Shown in pieces: positions 27,601-37,700 of a DNA stretch of 64,000 nt. Location: contig SFEJ01000014.1 of the NCBI GenBank assembly GCA_004558035.1, forward strand, positions 1 through 64,000, in the 5' to 3' direction. Both the position numbers and the translations under genes were made by a program. Below the pieces are notes generated by a model, which worked only from the letters and a program-made list of their open reading frames with translations, did not search any database and had not been told where the DNA came from. Position 1 is the first letter of the stretch. Each line of letters opens with the position of its first letter. The DNA comes from Opitutia bacterium. GTDB taxonomy: Bacteria; Verrucomicrobiota; Verrucomicrobiia; Opitutales; UBA953.

Positions 27601-28193
27601 GCGTCGCGCCGCTCGTCGGCGAACGCGAACTCGCCGTGCCCGAGGCGGCCGCCGGCGGGAACGCGCCGCGCGCCGTCCGCATCCGCGCGCGTTTCCGGAA
27701 CGTCGCGCGCCCCGAAAGCGCGGGCGCGCCGCTCTGGATTTTCGAGGCGTTCCCGCGCGCCTACGGCGAATGGGCGCGTGCGATCCGCGCCGTCGCCGCC
27801 GCGGCGTTCGCGCGCGCGCTGTTCCCGGGAACGAACTTCCGCCTCGTCGCGCTCGCGTCCGGAGAAAAAAAACAGCTCGCCGCGACCGTCGTCCGTTCAG
27901 AAGCCGTTCCCGAGGATTTCGCGGCGACGCTCGTCGCGCGCTTTTTCGAGTGGATCGAGAATCCGCCGCCGTTTTTCGCGCGGATGAAGCCGCCGAAGCC
28001 CGACGAAAACGCGGCGGCCTTCGCCGAGAATTTTCTGCGGGAAGAGCCGGGCTCCTACAACGTGACGGATTACGACCGCCCGCACCGCGAGTTCTTCTAC
28101 GGCTCGAACCTGGAGCTTTTCCGCGCCCGCATCGAAACGGAAACCTTCCCCTTCGCCCGCGACGCCGCGACGCTCCTCGCGCCTTCCGCCTGA
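24684..28193 (+). CDS. recC: Exodeoxyribonuclease V gamma subunit RecC
   Basis: This 1169-aa protein is the Chi-recognising subunit of RecBCD, which resects double-strand breaks. RecC hallmarks are LRVHVAHSPMREMEILRDDM (about residue 380), the helicase-like helical region, and ITFCRLQPLRNIPAKVIFLAG followed by MNAESFPR (about 690-720). Its C terminus ends in the expected Asp-rich, Tyr-rich region (YDRPHREFFYG). The ATG at 24684 is chosen; the frame is open upstream but that region is an antisense shadow of the previous genes. recB and recD would be expected next, but the prophage integrase follows within 235 bases. Confidence 0.93.
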   Translation: MTPAPERRFRFVPAFSLERLAAALADEIAKRRDPFEPETVLVMNAAQRVWLQHFIAERNGVCANVNFLSPENFFARLGKKPDEAAADAAVAGDALAWRIFRALGEADAAGSAVPEKFRFRFREDTEEDRMTLARMLADLFWRYQSFRPEMIEAWQRGADDDETAGAPRGDAEFLAEYARQRRLWRALRLDDASVPALRALDFIRGNALPDAAALPHRLFVFAPTALPRTHFEMLLRLSERAEVFFYCHTLSSDLWTETRDEKTLLREARRRPQLKSEAEWISLLRDEAAARGNELLLSWGKAARMLAMRLVDEGFADADSTDEAPPPRDSLLHAIQADIRENVVRARAAGTPADGNAVTPPPADVEADARDAVSLRVHVAHSPMREMEILRDDMRELFRRDPELRPRDVLVMMPDTDAYAPFVRAVFGRSEFPFSLADRGDVGRFRGIEAFLEILRVAQGEIRLGETLALLDSPPLARGLELDEADVAALRKILIRSNARWGMDAQAREEKIFEDAPLVVCGEPSSRGDGEASAAAGTFYRNSWAFALRRCALGVMLDDESAEIPREFGGIPTTLPLADLPENAATLLAKFAALADALDAARRAFDGEKKSVPAWSAFLRDEIAARLFAFDEDEQEEQTLLYSAIDALRRDAENAGLTDADVCSLKTAIASLEGRSWESGHAEGLLRGKITFCRLQPLRNIPAKVIFLAGMNAESFPRAAPKSAFDLIAEWPRGRGSELALWDRTPRDEDCLLLLEAVLAARRCLRFSYVGRGAGDNAEIPPCGPLAKFIDVAEALAPREKFIFEHPARPREILDALARPGSEPWRSPFAGTPGFALSEKEAKIFSALDAGTLADFFADPAKFVCEKRLRRREARQENEPEDDDPENESAKSPTLLDVAAGTLPDADFGAGGNPSEATEAALRRELVETAEKALAAGALSALTDPAASADDALGELKPSNALGGLGIGEKLVRVAPLVGERELAVPEAAAGGNAPRAVRIRARFRNVARPESAGAPLWIFEAFPRAYGEWARAIRAVAAAAFARALFPGTNFRLVALASGEKKQLAATVVRSEAVPEDFAATLVARFFEWIENPPPFFARMKPPKPDENAAAFAENFLREEPGSYNVTDYDRPHREFFYGSNLELFRARIETETFPFARDAATLLAPSA

Positions 28194-28427
28194 AAAATCC
28201 GACCGCGAAAAGCGCGAATGAACGCGAATTTTTATAGGAGGGTAAGCGTTCTACCCACAAGCCTTTTGAGGCGAAAAACCGTGAAACCCGCATGAACACT
28301 GACGCCAGCATTTATGCGGCTTAGAAGCGATTTTCTTTGTTTTACGGCTATCTCGCACTTTTCGCGCGAAAATTCATTATTTTCTTTATTTTCATCAAAT
28401 TTTGTCCAGAATTTGTCCAACAAACAG
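28194..28427. other. Junction between recC and the prophage integrase
   Basis: No gene is visible in these 234 bases. A hairpin CCGCAT...ATGCGG with an intervening 20 bases lies at 28292-28317, and two TTTGTCCA copies sit immediately before the integrase (28401-28408, 28412-28419). The left attachment site should lie here, but its core cannot be defined without the right end, which is outside the window. Confidence 0.5.
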
Positions 28428-29516
28428 ATGAAAAACATAGAGAAGAGAAACTCGGCAAAGCCCTATCGCGTGCGAATCTGCATCAAAGGGAAGAAGCTTT
28501 GCAAGTCATTCAAGACTCGCGCGGAGGCGGACACGCAACTCGCGCTATGGCGACAGCAGAGCATGTTCAACGTCACAGCGAAAGACGTCGCCGAACTTAT
28601 CCTGTGCAAAAACAAGCTCGGCAACGCGTCGCTCACCCAAGCCGTGGACTTCTACCTGTCGAAGCACCCGCCCGAAAACTGCCCGACCATCGCCCAAGCC
28701 CTCGACCAATACCTGCAATACCTCAAGGACAAGAAACGAACCTCCAAATACATCTCCAGCACGAGCTCGCAGCTCAAAGGATTCCTCAAAAAATTCTCGG
28801 ACATGCCGGCTTCGACGCTGACGAACGACGACGTTTCGAGCTGGATCGCCGAAGAAATCGCGACGGGCGTCGCGCCGAGAACGATTTTCAACAGATTCAA
28901 CGCCGCGCGCGTGTTCGCCGGCTGGCTCAAATGGAAGAAATGGCTGCGCGACATGCCGGACTTCGACGACCGAGAGCTGCCGAAAATGGTCGTGAAGGAG
29001 CCGGAATACAACACCGCCGCCGAAACCGCCGCCATCTTCGACGCCCTCGAACGAAATTTCCCCGAAGCGATTCCGTTCTTCGCAGTCCGTGCTTTCTTCG
29101 GCTTGCGCACTTCCGAAGCGCGCCGCATGTCATGGGAAGACGTCGATCTCGACGCCGAAATACTGCGCGTCCGCGCCACCAAATCCAAACTTGGTATCGC
29201 GCGCACGCTCGACGCCGAAATCGCTCCGCGCACAGCCTTCGTTTGGCTCAAAGCCTACAAGGAATACCCGTTCAACGTCAGCGAAGCCCTCGCAAGCCGC
29301 GTTTCGCGCGCCGTCGGCGGCATCAAACACAACGTTTTCCGAAAAACCTTCGCCACCATGCTGACGTCGCTGACGCGCAACCAGCACGCGACCATGCTCG
29401 CCACGGGGCACACGTCCCTCGGCACGCTCAAACGGCACTACGAGGCGGCGAAGCAGACCAAAGCCGAAGCTGAAGCCTACTTCGCCGTCCTGCCGAAGCT
29501 GCGTCCCGCTCAATAG
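28428..29516 (+). CDS. int: Prophage tyrosine integrase
   Basis: This 362-aa tyrosine recombinase has an N-terminal arm-binding-like segment (PYRVRICIKGKKLCKSFKT), a SAM-like core-binding domain (about 105-190), and a catalytic domain with the first Arg in FFGLRTSEARRMSWEDV. The Lys is in RATKSK, the second Arg in KHNVFRKTFATML, and His and Tyr in GHTSLGTLKRHY. The motif NVFR replaces the common HxLR, a variant also seen in other phage integrases. The ATG at 28428 is chosen because upstream in-frame sequence is AT-rich and non-conserved. It is convergent with the polyvalent gene, overlapping it by 7 bases at the 3' ends. Confidence 0.93.
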   Translation: MKNIEKRNSAKPYRVRICIKGKKLCKSFKTRAEADTQLALWRQQSMFNVTAKDVAELILCKNKLGNASLTQAVDFYLSKHPPENCPTIAQALDQYLQYLKDKKRTSKYISSTSSQLKGFLKKFSDMPASTLTNDDVSSWIAEEIATGVAPRTIFNRFNAARVFAGWLKWKKWLRDMPDFDDRELPKMVVKEPEYNTAAETAAIFDALERNFPEAIPFFAVRAFFGLRTSEARRMSWEDVDLDAEILRVRATKSKLGIARTLDAEIAPRTAFVWLKAYKEYPFNVSEALASRVSRAVGGIKHNVFRKTFATMLTSLTRNQHATMLATGHTSLGTLKRHYEAAKQTKAEAEAYFAVLPKLRPAQ

Positions 29517-32500
29517 CCGTCGGGACTATACTCGGCGTCGTCGCCGTCGTCGCCGAACACCGCGTCGTAAAGCTTCAGCGCGTAGCGACCGCCGCCCGTC
29601 GTTTTCGCCCAGCTGCGCATGATGTCGCCCCAAGTCTTTTCGTTCGGAAAGTCCGGCATGTTCGGGTTTTCGTCGCGGAGCTTATACCAAGTCTCCTTCC
29701 CGGCACGCCAGCTTTCGCGAACGAACCGCTCCGAGATCGAGAACGCGGACGTCTCGGACAGCACCGTCCCTGCCGGCACGCGCTTCTTCTCGCCCGTCAA
29801 CGCCTCGCTCAGCCACCCGTAGGTATCCGCCAAACCGAAGAGCAATGACCCGACGACCGAGCCTTTGGCGCCGCCGAGCAGCGTAGCGACGCCTGTCTGC
29901 CGCCAATCGATGCGCTCCCAAAGCGGCTTATCGTCGTCATCGTCGCCGTCGGCGAGCGCCGAAAGCACCAGCTGCAGCACGATGTCCTGCGCCGCGCCAT
30001 AAAGCAGATGGTAGGCGAATACCCTCTTGCCGAGCTTCTTCCACCGCTTCCAACTCGTAAGCCCCGCTTTGCCGGAGCCGAACACGTCCGCGAACGAACG
30101 CAGCTCGTTGGAAAATGCTTGGTCGTTCTGCGTGCGGAACTGCGTCAACATGCGCGCCACGCTCGACGGATTACGCTGCAGCGACGTCATATTCGTCGCG
30201 CGGCGAGTCTGCTGACACTTCTCGAACTGGTCCATGTAGCGCTTCGCCGCCCAATCGCGGGCGCTCGCTTCATCCATGCCTTTGTCGAGCGCGTCCACGT
30301 AATACTCATGGTAATACCCGAGTCCCATCAATGCCGCGATCGCGTCGCCGAAGCCGACAGGAGACATCGCCATGTCCTTCAGCCGCCGCAACAGCCGTCC
30401 CGGCGTCGTCAGCTTGCCGCGCAGCGCGTCGTCCAGCCGCGAACGCGCATATTCGTCCCAGCGAGCTTTCGCCGCGGGATGCGCGAAAAACGCCTTGGCG
30501 TCGCCGAGGAACGCAGTCACGCGCAGCGGAAACAGCCCAGCCTTCAAATCCCGCGCGACGCCGAAATCGGACTCGCCAAGCAGCGTTCCCGCGCTCAACG
30601 CCTGTTTCAACATGCACATCCAGCTGCCCGCCAGCGCGACGAAGCTCGTCGATTGCATCATCAGCGGACCGACCTTGCTTTCGTCCGCGCGGGCGAGCTG
30701 CGCCGGAGTCCCCAGCACGCGCGTCAAATGCGACTTCAGCCCGTCCAAATCCGCCTTCGGCACACGCGTTTCGAGCGCCGTCGAGAACTCATCCGTGAAG
30801 AACAGCCGCTCGACGTTCAAATGAGTTCCCGCGTAAGCGATTGCGTGCATCGTCTCCATCATCTGATCGTGCACGACCGACAAGAACGAACGCCCCGCGT
30901 TCAGCTCATTCGTGTTCAGCACGCGAGACTGAAAACGACGCCCGACGGCGAGCACGGTCGCGCCAGGCTCGCCGATGCCGCTCCCGTTGTGATACCCGAG
31001 CGGATAATAATCCGTCTCGCCGAACGGATCGAACATGTCGAACCCATAAACTTCGCGGTAAGCCGCGTTCAGCTGCGGATAAAGCTCCGCCCAGCGCTCA
31101 CGCCAAGCCTCCTTCAGCTTCCACAACACGCCGCCGCGCCATGTGCGGATGAACATGTCCAGCTCGCCGCCGTCGCGGCACTCGCGCACATACTCCTGCC
31201 GAGCCAAGAGGGCTTCCGGGTCTTTTTCCGAAAGCGACGTCGGCATCGCCAGCACGGCTTGAAAAGACTTCTGCCGCGCCGACATGTAGATGTTCAGAAG
31301 CTGCATCGGCGTCAGTTCCTTGAGCCGCTCGCGCCGACGATGGTCAAACCTGCCCGAATCCTTCAAATCCTTCGCCGACACCGGCATCGTCTCCAGCTCG
31401 TAGAGCGCCGCCGCCCAGCCTTTGCCGAAAATGCGCTTGCACACGCTTTCTTCCCATTCCAGCTGCTCGCCGCGAAGCGTGTCGAAGCGCACCGAGGCGT
31501 CGTTCAAATCGCGCTCCAAGCTGATGACGAATGCCTCCGCGCGGTCGTAAAGAACGCCGCTCGCCCGCTTGATGAGACCGCGAAGCCTGTCGCCGACAGA
31601 GAAAATCCCCTGCCGAGGTCCGCCGCGACTGCGTTTTCCCTCCTGCTGATGGGCGTTCTCGCCGAGAGCCTCGACGAAATCCTTGGCGCGCTCACGCTGT
31701 TCTTCGCGCATCGCGCGCACTTTCTCGCGCTGTTCAAGGAACGAGAAATCCCGCATCGAGAGAATCCGCCAAAACGCGCGATCCGCCATCTCCGAAGACA
31801 TGTTCCCGCCGCCGCCGATCAGCATCAGCGCATACTCGCGAGCCCGAGAATGATCGTCGCGCTCCTTGGAATCGGCGAGCGCGTCCAGCGCCGCACGCAC
31901 CTCGGAAAACGGCTTGTCCCAATACTCGCGAGCCACGTCGCGCAGCTGCTGGCACAACACGCGGAACTCCGGCGTGTAATAAGCCGCGTCGTCGTTCACG
32001 CGCTCATCCAGCTTCGGCAGACCCAGCACGAGATTCAGCAGGCGCCCGCGGGCGAAAGGCGCGCGAGCCTCGCTGCTCTGTCGAGCGGACAACGAAAGCA
32101 GCTCGTGCGCCGCCGTCACGGCGTCCGTCAGCGTCTGCGCGCGCTCCAACGCGCCCAGCGCGTCCAGCGTCCGCCCGTCCGAGCCGTTCCCGAGCGCCGT
32201 TTCCGCAAGCTTGGCGACGTCCTGCTTGAACGCGCGCACGAAATCGCTGCCCTCGTCGAAAATGCCGTCGAAACGACGCAGCGCGTCCAACATTCGGTTT
32301 CGTTCCGCATTCATCTCAAGCTTTTCGTCCGTCGTGAACACGCCCGACTTTATCTGCGCGTCCAACTCCTCAAGCTTCGCCTCGAACTGTGCCCGAGCCG
32401 TAGCCAGCGAAGACTGAAACGCGTGATAGACCTTGCCCGGGTCGTCCTTCAACGCGTCAAAGCCCGCGTCCGCGCCTTCCACGCCCAGCGCGCGCAGCAC

Positions 32501-34720
32501 CTTGTTCCATGCGTCCGCAGCCAGCTGCGCGACCACGCGCCGCGCCTCCGTCGCCGGATCCAAATCCTCGAACGCGTCCTCCACTTCACTTTCGCGCGCG
32601 TCCGATTCCCTGTCTGCCGCGTCCGCGCGGTTCTGCGCCGCCGCGTCCTTCACGCTCGGCATTCCGCGCTCCAGCATCGCTTTCGCGATTCCCAGCGCGC
32701 GCGTCGCTTCGGTCAGCACGTCGCCCGCAGCAGCAAGCCTGTTCCGCAGCGCGGTTTGCTCGGCTTCGGCAGCACCTTCGCGCGCCTCATACTCGCCTCT
32801 CACCAGCCCGTCGCGGATACCGCGCAGCTTCGCGATCATCGCGTCCGGAAGCGCGCCGTCCAGTGCGTCCTTGATGAACCCGTCCATCGCCTCGACTTCG
32901 CTCGCCGCCTTACCGTCCTTGCCGTATTTGTCGCGCATTTCGGACAGGCGCGAACGGAACGACACCGCGCGGCGTTCTTCCTGCCGCTCGCTTTGCTCCA
33001 TCGCTGCCGCCTGTCCCGATGCCAACTTCAGCTTGCGCGCCGCCTCGCCCGCGCTCTTGGAATAGCCGGCGGGGAGAGCCAGCTGCTCGGGGCGCTCGCC
33101 GCGCGCCCGTGCCTTTTCTTCTTCCTGCATCTTATCGCGCACGCTCGCCTCGGTCGCCGCGCCGCAGTAGATCTGCTCATAGGCGCTCGAATAAAGGTCT
33201 GACTGCGCCAAATTATACGCCGCCATCGCCACCGCGCCGCGCGCCTCGGCGGGCGTGAAGCTGCGGTTCTTCGCCGCTGCGCGCACGATTTGGCAGATCT
33301 GCATCACCTTCGCCTTGATGTAGCTGCGCTCCGCCGCACCCATGTTCCGCACGTCGTTCGTCAGCAGCACCTCGCCGCGCCTGTCCGCGCCGCTCGCCAG
33401 CGTTTTCGCCGCGCACGCGCGAACGCGCTCGTCGATCATGTCTTCAAAGTTCCGCTGCGAATCACGACGCACGCGCGAAGCACGCTGTCCGTCAGAAGTG
33501 CCTTCGCGACGCGGACGAATCAAAGACTGAAATTTAGGAACGCCGGAAGAACGCCTTTCTCGATTTGCTTTGATGTTCTCAAACAGGAGAGAAGCGCCTT
33601 CAGATTCATACTTCCCGCCGATTCTATACGCTACAAGCCTACCGTTGCTGTCGAAGCAAGCATCTCCATCACTTGATCGTGCTCCGGGAAGACCCCCGAC
33701 CTCTCGTGGTAATTCAGAATCGAACGCCCCATCCGAAGAAGCTGCTTTTCCGTTTTCAGACAAAGCAGCGTCTGAAATATCGTCTCGGAAGAGAGCCCGC
33801 AATAAATCAACAGATGGCAGACGCCCGCGCGACGTGGCGTCATCCAAGAGCTGGTATGCTCGTTTTCTCCTGCGTTCAAATTCATCCTTCGGCAAATTTA
33901 TGTCGAAAACGGCGAGGATGTCAAACGGAGCGGAAAGTGAATTCGATTTCCGAATCAGATAAGCCCGCTCGGACCCGACACTGAAATAGAAATCAATCTT
34001 TCGCTTGCTGTCGCGCAGCGCGCCGTAATTACTGTTCAACTCGGCAAGCTCCTGCATATCGACGACCCGCCAATTGTCCCACTTCCCACGCTTCCGGAGA
34101 ACCGAATACCTAATGTCCGGATTCTCCCGCGCATACGTCCCAGCATTCTCCGTCGCGCTCTTGATTTGCTCGGGGAAAAACGCGATTTTCACGTCGTCCG
34201 AAAGCGTCCGCTTCGGAATGAAGCCGTCGTAGCCCAACACATCGGCGACCCCGCGAAGCGCAGATTCTCCGCCCCACACCGAAAACAGCTCTCCGAGGAT
34301 GTCCGAATCCGACGTCTCAACGTAGTTGTTGCTCACGGAGAAAATCGCATTCACGGCTTCCTCAAGAGAACGCTCATACCATTCCTTGCCCGGATACCCC
34401 CTGTCGCTGCTCGCATAATCCGCAACCGTGTCCCCGTTCGGATCTATCCGCCGAATCACGCGCTTCAAGTCTTCTTTGGAAATCTTGTTTCTCCCGGGCT
34501 CCAACGGGTTTCTGATGTTGAGAAACACGCCCATGATTTCGTTCCCGTAGCCGCGCGCGTAATCTTCATCTTCCGTGAAATAAAAACCTCTGCCGAGCGA
34601 AGACCCGTTCCGCATTCCGAACTTGTGCGAAAATTCGTAAAACTTCTCGCTCGTCCCATGGTAAACCACCAGCGGCTCCGTCCTTTTCGTCCTTCCGCTT
34701 CGCCGCGGCTTCCCAATCAC
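29510..34720 (-). CDS. Giant polyvalent virion protein, 3' half (ART domain and C-terminal LPD38-like region)
   Basis: This 1736-aa frame begins inside the RFKRWFGDW linker and continues with an ADP-ribosyltransferase domain: EPLVVYHGTSEKFYEF, GRGFYF and the typical end PEQIKSATENAGTY (residues 14-195). A long helical and coiled-coil body follows. The C terminus has SLQRNPSSVARMLTQFRTQ and hydrophobic helices, resembling the C-terminal domain of phage large polyvalent proteins. It is probably injected with the DNA, like T7 gp16. The listed start is a GTG chosen by frame; the likely reality is that this is the second half of the gene at 34566-40442, separated by a frameshift. Confidence 0.82.
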   Translation of the reverse strand: MIGKPRRSGRTKRTEPLVVYHGTSEKFYEFSHKFGMRNGSSLGRGFYFTEDEDYARGYGNEIMGVFLNIRNPLEPGRNKISKEDLKRVIRRIDPNGDTVADYASSDRGYPGKEWYERSLEEAVNAIFSVSNNYVETSDSDILGELFSVWGGESALRGVADVLGYDGFIPKRTLSDDVKIAFFPEQIKSATENAGTYARENPDIRYSVLRKRGKWDNWRVVDMQELAELNSNYGALRDSKRKIDFYFSVGSERAYLIRKSNSLSAPFDILAVFDINLPKDEFERRRKRAYQLLDDATSRGRLPSVDLLRALFRDDISDAALSENGKAASSDGAFDSELPREVGGLPGARSSDGDACFDSNGRLVAYRIGGKYESEGASLLFENIKANRERRSSGVPKFQSLIRPRREGTSDGQRASRVRRDSQRNFEDMIDERVRACAAKTLASGADRRGEVLLTNDVRNMGAAERSYIKAKVMQICQIVRAAAKNRSFTPAEARGAVAMAAYNLAQSDLYSSAYEQIYCGAATEASVRDKMQEEEKARARGERPEQLALPAGYSKSAGEAARKLKLASGQAAAMEQSERQEERRAVSFRSRLSEMRDKYGKDGKAASEVEAMDGFIKDALDGALPDAMIAKLRGIRDGLVRGEYEAREGAAEAEQTALRNRLAAAGDVLTEATRALGIAKAMLERGMPSVKDAAAQNRADAADRESDARESEVEDAFEDLDPATEARRVVAQLAADAWNKVLRALGVEGADAGFDALKDDPGKVYHAFQSSLATARAQFEAKLEELDAQIKSGVFTTDEKLEMNAERNRMLDALRRFDGIFDEGSDFVRAFKQDVAKLAETALGNGSDGRTLDALGALERAQTLTDAVTAAHELLSLSARQSSEARAPFARGRLLNLVLGLPKLDERVNDDAAYYTPEFRVLCQQLRDVAREYWDKPFSEVRAALDALADSKERDDHSRAREYALMLIGGGGNMSSEMADRAFWRILSMRDFSFLEQREKVRAMREEQRERAKDFVEALGENAHQQEGKRSRGGPRQGIFSVGDRLRGLIKRASGVLYDRAEAFVISLERDLNDASVRFDTLRGEQLEWEESVCKRIFGKGWAAALYELETMPVSAKDLKDSGRFDHRRRERLKELTPMQLLNIYMSARQKSFQAVLAMPTSLSEKDPEALLARQEYVRECRDGGELDMFIRTWRGGVLWKLKEAWRERWAELYPQLNAAYREVYGFDMFDPFGETDYYPLGYHNGSGIGEPGATVLAVGRRFQSRVLNTNELNAGRSFLSVVHDQMMETMHAIAYAGTHLNVERLFFTDEFSTALETRVPKADLDGLKSHLTRVLGTPAQLARADESKVGPLMMQSTSFVALAGSWMCMLKQALSAGTLLGESDFGVARDLKAGLFPLRVTAFLGDAKAFFAHPAAKARWDEYARSRLDDALRGKLTTPGRLLRRLKDMAMSPVGFGDAIAALMGLGYYHEYYVDALDKGMDEASARDWAAKRYMDQFEKCQQTRRATNMTSLQRNPSSVARMLTQFRTQNDQAFSNELRSFADVFGSGKAGLTSWKRWKKLGKRVFAYHLLYGAAQDIVLQLVLSALADGDDDDDKPLWERIDWRQTGVATLLGGAKGSVVGSLLFGLADTYGWLSEALTGEKKRVPAGTVLSETSAFSISERFVRESWRAGKETWYKLRDENPNMPDFPNEKTWGDIMRSWAKTTGGGRYALKLYDAVFGDDGDDAEYSPDGY

Positions 34721-37700
34721 CGAACCACCGCTTGAACCGTTTCGTCCGCACCAGCACCCACTGCTCCGCGTCCAGCTTCGACGGCGCGCCGTTCGGCGCC
34801 TTCATAAATGAACCGTTTTTCTGCGCATCTTCGCGGATTTTCGCCTTCTCCGCCTCGATTTCCGCCAAGATCTCGGGCTTTGCGCGTCCATCTTCGCCGA
34901 AGTCGCTCGACTCAAGATACTCCGTCTCAGCAGTCCCGTTCGTCTCATTCTTCCCATTCCCTCTCACCTTCGAGAACCGCGCCTTCCCCGTAATCCGCAC
35001 CCGCTCATCCGCGTTGTAGATCACGTAGTTGTGCCCGTGGCGATAATCGTCCGTGTGCATCCCGCCCACCGGCATCGTGTGCCCGATGAAGCCAGCGTCG
35101 TCCAACGCCAACGAAATGTCGCGACGGTCTATTGCCCTTGCATCAGTATGCAAACGAGAAAGAACAGGAGGACGATCCCTATACGATTCATAAAACGTTG
35201 CCAGCTCCGGGTTCCGCTTCTGCAACGCCGTAAGAAACTTGTCAAACTGTTCCCGCGTCAGCTCCTTCGTCCAATCCAGCATATTCTCCGCCGTCTCATC
35301 AAACTCGACACGGTAGGTATAAGGACGAACAACGGGTCTCCCTGTTTTAGCGGCAAACCAGTTCTCATACGCACGCATGGCGGAATCAGAGGCGATGTCA
35401 AATGCACGCTTAGACGAAACCAACTCCGGCTTTAACGCACGCGCTTTTTCTAAAAGAGGATCAATCGATTCAAGAACGTCCAGCAGCTCCTGCTTCAGAG
35501 AACACGAACTGTTGGAAACCTCGCGCTTGAAAGAAAGAACGTTTTTGAGTAAGCAATCGACGTCATAATTATCCGGGGCACTATTGACTCGCTCGATGTG
35601 TGCAAACGTTCTGCATGCCAATTCCCAAATTCGGACATCCTCCGCTGTCGCCGAAAGCTTACGATACACCCTCCCACAAGCCTCACCAATTTTCCGCTCA
35701 ATGTCGCGACATTGATGCAGTAGATCGTAATAGTTTTCTCGAATCGGTTTTACAGCTTCAAATTTTTCGGAATAAATCTTTTCAAGCTCGGAAGCCTTTT
35801 TAAGCATTTCGGGTGTAAGTTCTTTCGCCTCCCCAAATCGGGTGAACTGCTCTCGATAGTTCCTCCATACCCTCGGACGCGTCAGAAAATACATGCCCCA
35901 GCCGTAATACTGCGAACCTTCCCCCGTCCCCATGAACAACGAATCGAACTTCTCGAAGTCTGCCGCGCTCACGTGAAACGCCTTGCCCGGGCGCACGACC
36001 GAGTAGCTTACGCCCCCGACGTCCACCTCGTCCCCGTCGTCCACCAGCTCGCTCAGCTTCTTACCCGCTTCCTTCGCGTCCAGCGGCACGACTCCCCCGC
36101 GACTTACAAGCCCGTTTCCGGAAGACTCAACGGAGTCAGCCAGCGCCCCATTGAACGTTCCCACGTCGATCCAATTCTTCACGCCATCAACGATGTCGTC
36201 CGCTTTCGCCTTGGAAAACTTGTCCGGATAATAAACGAACTGAACAAGCTCAGCTCCGCGAGCAGGATGAAAACGAGTATCGAACAGCTTAACGACGACA
36301 CTCGTGTTTCCTGTAGGCTCTTTGCGTTCGGCGAACTGAATCGCTTTCGCTCGATGATCGCTGATTCTCAAAGTCAGACGCTCATCGTCGCGAATCTGAT
36401 GCACATATTTGCTGCCCTTGTCGCTTTTAAACCCGAACGCACGCTTCAGTGCGGACAAGAATTGTTTCGGATCGGGAATGTTCTTTCCTCTCAACCCGTC
36501 AAGCGAATCAAGAATCTGCTTGCGATTTCCGTCGGTGATTGAGATATTTACGCCCGAATCCTCGGGGGCGATCGTCGGGTTGGTTTCACGACCAATGGCT
36601 GGCAAGGCTTCCCGGGGATTCTTTGCATTCTCTGTTCCGGAACGTCTCCGCGAATACTTTTCGTCCCCTTCTTCTCCTTCCTCTCCGACGCCTACCGCCT
36701 CCTCGCCGTCGCTCGCAAGCACCGCGTCCATCATCTCCCGCATCGCCGCGTGCGCGTCGCTCAGACCGCCCGCGCGCTCAAACGACGCCTCGTCATCCGC
36801 ACCTCTGCCCGTCACCAGCGGAAACGCCTTCGCGAACAGCCCGCGCACCTTCGTCCACCACTTGTGGCTCGCGTCGTCCAGCTCATCAAGCAGCTCCTGC
36901 TCGAACTCCGTCTCGAAAAGAAACGCGCCGACTTCCTCAAGCACTTCCGCCACCTCTGCGCCGCCGCGCTCGCCGTAGCCGTATTCCGCCGCCACGCGGT
37001 CGCGAAGCCACTGCGGAACGTTCGCAACATACTCCTTCATCTTGTAGCCCAGCGCCGCCAGCTTCTCCAGCCGCTCTTTCTCCTCGGGCGTCACACGATC
37101 GCCGAGCAGCTCCAGCTTCGCGCGCGCTTTCGCGCACTGCGCCCACACGTTGTGCCAAACGGCTTCATGCAGCGTAGTCCCGACCAAGCCGTTCACGTCC
37201 GACACCCACGCACGGTCGCCGTCGAAGATGCCGTTCACCTCGCCACGCACAATCTTCGCGCGATCCGCCGCGCTCGCCCAGCTCGGCACAGCACCGATTT
37301 CAAGCTCGATGCCGAACAGTTTTTTCATCATGCGGATCAGCTTGACGCGCCCTTTTTCGGTCAGCGCAGACATCTCGACGCGATTGCGATCTTCCGCGCG
37401 AGCCTCCCAAGAATAACGCACGAACTCGGCGAACGACCCGACGCCGTTCGTCACGCCGGCATGCTTCGCCGCGTAAAAACCAAGCCTCTCCGCGCGAGTC
37501 TCCTTGCTCGTGCGCGTCTGCAGGTCTTTACGGCAGCTCTCAGCATAAGCCTCAAGCGCAGACTCGAACTGAAACGCGCTGTAAGCGCGCGCACGCAGCC
37601 CCTTTAGCGCATTCATCACATTTTCGTCGAGCTCGACACTCTCCTGCGTCTCGACGTTCGCCTTCGTTTTCGGCTTCTTGTGCTTCGGATTCTTTTTCGG

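Noticed and set aside
28289-28317. Possible attachment site matching 61225-61382
   Set aside because: The matching segments are in inverted orientation, so they cannot be attL and attR; they are probably stem-loops.
30008-33202. 1064-aa plus-strand ORF across the polyvalent gene
   Set aside because: It is antisense to the ART/LPD reading frame, which carries recognisable motifs.
34680-34700. Programmed -1 frameshift to fuse the polyvalent halves
   Set aside because: The shift needed is +1 (or -2) and no classic slippery heptamer lies at the junction; mutation or error is more likely.
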